Shown here: positions 63,084 through 64,000 of the stretch, one piece after another
Position numbering within the stretch: position 1 is the stretch's first letter
Layout of the letters: the number at the start of each line of letters is the position of its first letter
Assembly: GCA_025153755.1 (NCBI GenBank)
Contig: JAOALD010000002.1
Span: 248,001 to 312,000, forward strand
Origin: SAR92 clade bacterium H921
GTDB lineage: Bacteria; Pseudomonadota; Gammaproteobacteria; Pseudomonadales; Porticoccaceae
Reading direction: 5' to 3'
DNA length: 64,000 bases
Made by a program: the position numbers and the translations under genes
Notes under the pieces: model-generated
Database searches by the model: none
The model's input: only the letters and a program-made list of their open reading frames with translations
Told to the model about the DNA's origin: nothing

Positions 63084-64000
63084 GTGAAAAAAGATTTTAT
63101 ATTACCGGATATTGGTGAGGGCATCGTTGAGTGCGAAGTAATTGAATGGAAGGTCAAAGAGGGTGATTTGATTGAGGAAGATCAGATTATCGTGGATGTT
63201 AGTACCGATAAAGCGATTGTTGAAATTCCCTCTATGTACAACGGAAAAGTGGATAAACTTTATTATGGTGAAGGTGATATAGCCAAGGTTCATGAGCCAT
63301 TATTTGGACTTGAAATAGATGCGCAGACAGATACACAGCAAGAGGCGGAGGTTGCATCTCTGCCTAAGTCAGTTGCCGAATCTAGCCTCCCACCTGAGTC
63401 TTCAGATATAGCGGGGCTACCTTCGAGCACTAAGGTATTAACCACGCCAGTAGTCCGTAAAATGGCCAGGGAGTATGAGCTAGATCTCACTACTATTAAA
63501 GGTACAGGTAAGCAGGGACGAATACTTAAGGAAGACATCTTGGCCTTTCTCGCTAAAGATGAAGATGCGCTGGTACCTAAATCTGAAGTTACTCTTGCCG
63601 ATGAAGATCGAGTCGAACCGATTAAAGGCGTCGGTAAGATTATGGCAGTGCGTATGAGTGCAGCCGTAGCAACTATTCCTCATTTTAGCTATGTGGACGA
63701 AATGGATGTCACCGACCTTATACAGCTTCGCCAGTCCCTTGTAGATGCCCAGACTAGCGATGAATTTAAAATTACTCTGATGCCACTATTTATTAAGGCG
63801 CTATCTCTGGCCATCAAACAGTTTCCAATCATTAACAGTCGCGCCGATGAGGATCTCACTGAGCTAACCTATATTGCCAGCCATAATATTGGTATGGCGG
63901 TAGATGGCAAAACAGGCCTGCTGGTACCAAATATCAAAAATGTTCAGCACCTGAGTTTGCTTGATATAGCGAGGGAAGTTACGCGTCTAACTGCGGCCGC
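63084..64000 (+). CDS. bkdB: branched-chain 2-oxoacid dehydrogenase E2 (dihydrolipoyl acyltransferase), partial
   Basis: 305 codons are in the window; the gene runs off the end. It starts at GTG 63084 with CGGAGGG about 9 bases upstream. Domains in order: lipoyl domain (about 1-75) with the modified Lys in DVSTDKAIVEIPS (about 42), acidic linker, E3-binding domain (about 118-153, TTPVVRKMAREYELDLTTIKGTGKQGRILKEDI), second linker, and the start of the acyltransferase core (about 180 on: IKGVGKIMAVRMSAAVATIPHFSYVDEMDVTDL, NIGMAVDGKTGLLVPNIKN). Only one lipoyl domain, as in pseudomonad bkdB. Confidence 0.94.
   Translation, partial: MKKDFILPDIGEGIVECEVIEWKVKEGDLIEEDQIIVDVSTDKAIVEIPSMYNGKVDKLYYGEGDIAKVHEPLFGLEIDAQTDTQQEAEVASLPKSVAESSLPPESSDIAGLPSSTKVLTTPVVRKMAREYELDLTTIKGTGKQGRILKEDILAFLAKDEDALVPKSEVTLADEDRVEPIKGVGKIMAVRMSAAVATIPHFSYVDEMDVTDLIQLRQSLVDAQTSDEFKITLMPLFIKALSLAIKQFPIINSRADEDLTELTYIASHNIGMAVDGKTGLLVPNIKNVQHLSLLDIAREVTRLTAA

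Overview
This window looks like the chromosome of a free-living marine gammaproteobacterium with moderate GC content. It has gammaproteobacterial-type neighbourhoods (queA-tgt-secD-secF, rpmE/priA/SPOR protein, lapA-pyrF). It also has a TonB-dependent receptor, a TPR-sulfotransferase, a tandem GH16 beta-glucanase and polyamine catabolism genes. Together these are reminiscent of the SAR92/Porticoccus (Cellvibrionales-like) group. That placement is an inference from gene content, not a database result.

Layout. 1-970: end of trpB and a divergent trpA. 1205-16111: about 15 kb of 14 genes, all on the minus strand and mostly overlapping or a few bases apart. They encode a TPR protein with a TonB-like C-terminus, a Ser/Gly-rich lipoprotein, two exported or anchored proteins of unknown family, a PEGA-repeat protein fused to a Cys-less FGE-sulfatase fold, a small exported acidic protein, a MotA/TolQ/ExbB-type proton channel, a degenerate actin/Hsp70-like protein with an FHA-like tail, two membrane-anchored VWA proteins with ExbD/MotB-like stems, two lipoproteins, an M48-LysM protease and a parvulin. 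I do not recognise a characterised system with this composition. It is the strongest candidate here for an undescribed machine: a proton-driven, envelope-spanning complex with VWA heads.

16330-29622: amino-acid and amine metabolism. It holds a CoA-transferase and class V aminotransferase pair, then a minus-strand operon nhaC-type antiporter / glutaminyl-cyclase-like M28 protein / M20 amidohydrolase / FAD oxidoreductase with an Lrp-type regulator. After these come a fold-III PLP decarboxylase and an operon of class III aminotransferase, glutaryl-CoA dehydrogenase and CoA-transferase, suggesting diamine/lysine degradation through glutarate. 29924-35783: TonB-dependent receptor, TPR-sulfotransferase, glutamate-polyamine ligase-type glutamine synthetase homologue. 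35804-40984: housekeeping (SPOR protein, PriA, L31, SIMPL protein, LapA, PyrF). 41014-42936: a lipoprotein with two GH16 domains.

43364-46302: a tRNA-Leu(CAA) gene whose 3' end is duplicated as a 39-bp direct repeat 2.8 kb away, enclosing an AraC regulator, small ORFs and a start-less reading frame. This is probably a decayed integrative island without an integrase. 46889-52802: GntR regulator, queA-tgt and secD-secF with no yajC between them. 52894-56163: a LuxR-type regulator divergent from a YadA-type trimeric autotransporter with a 21-bp/heptad repeat stalk. 56858-60053: a three-gene operon (retropepsin-like zinc protease, inactive-transglutaminase 7TM protein, ATP-grasp ligase). 60111-64000: an Lrp regulator divergent from the branched-chain 2-oxoacid dehydrogenase operon, whose E2 gene runs off the end.
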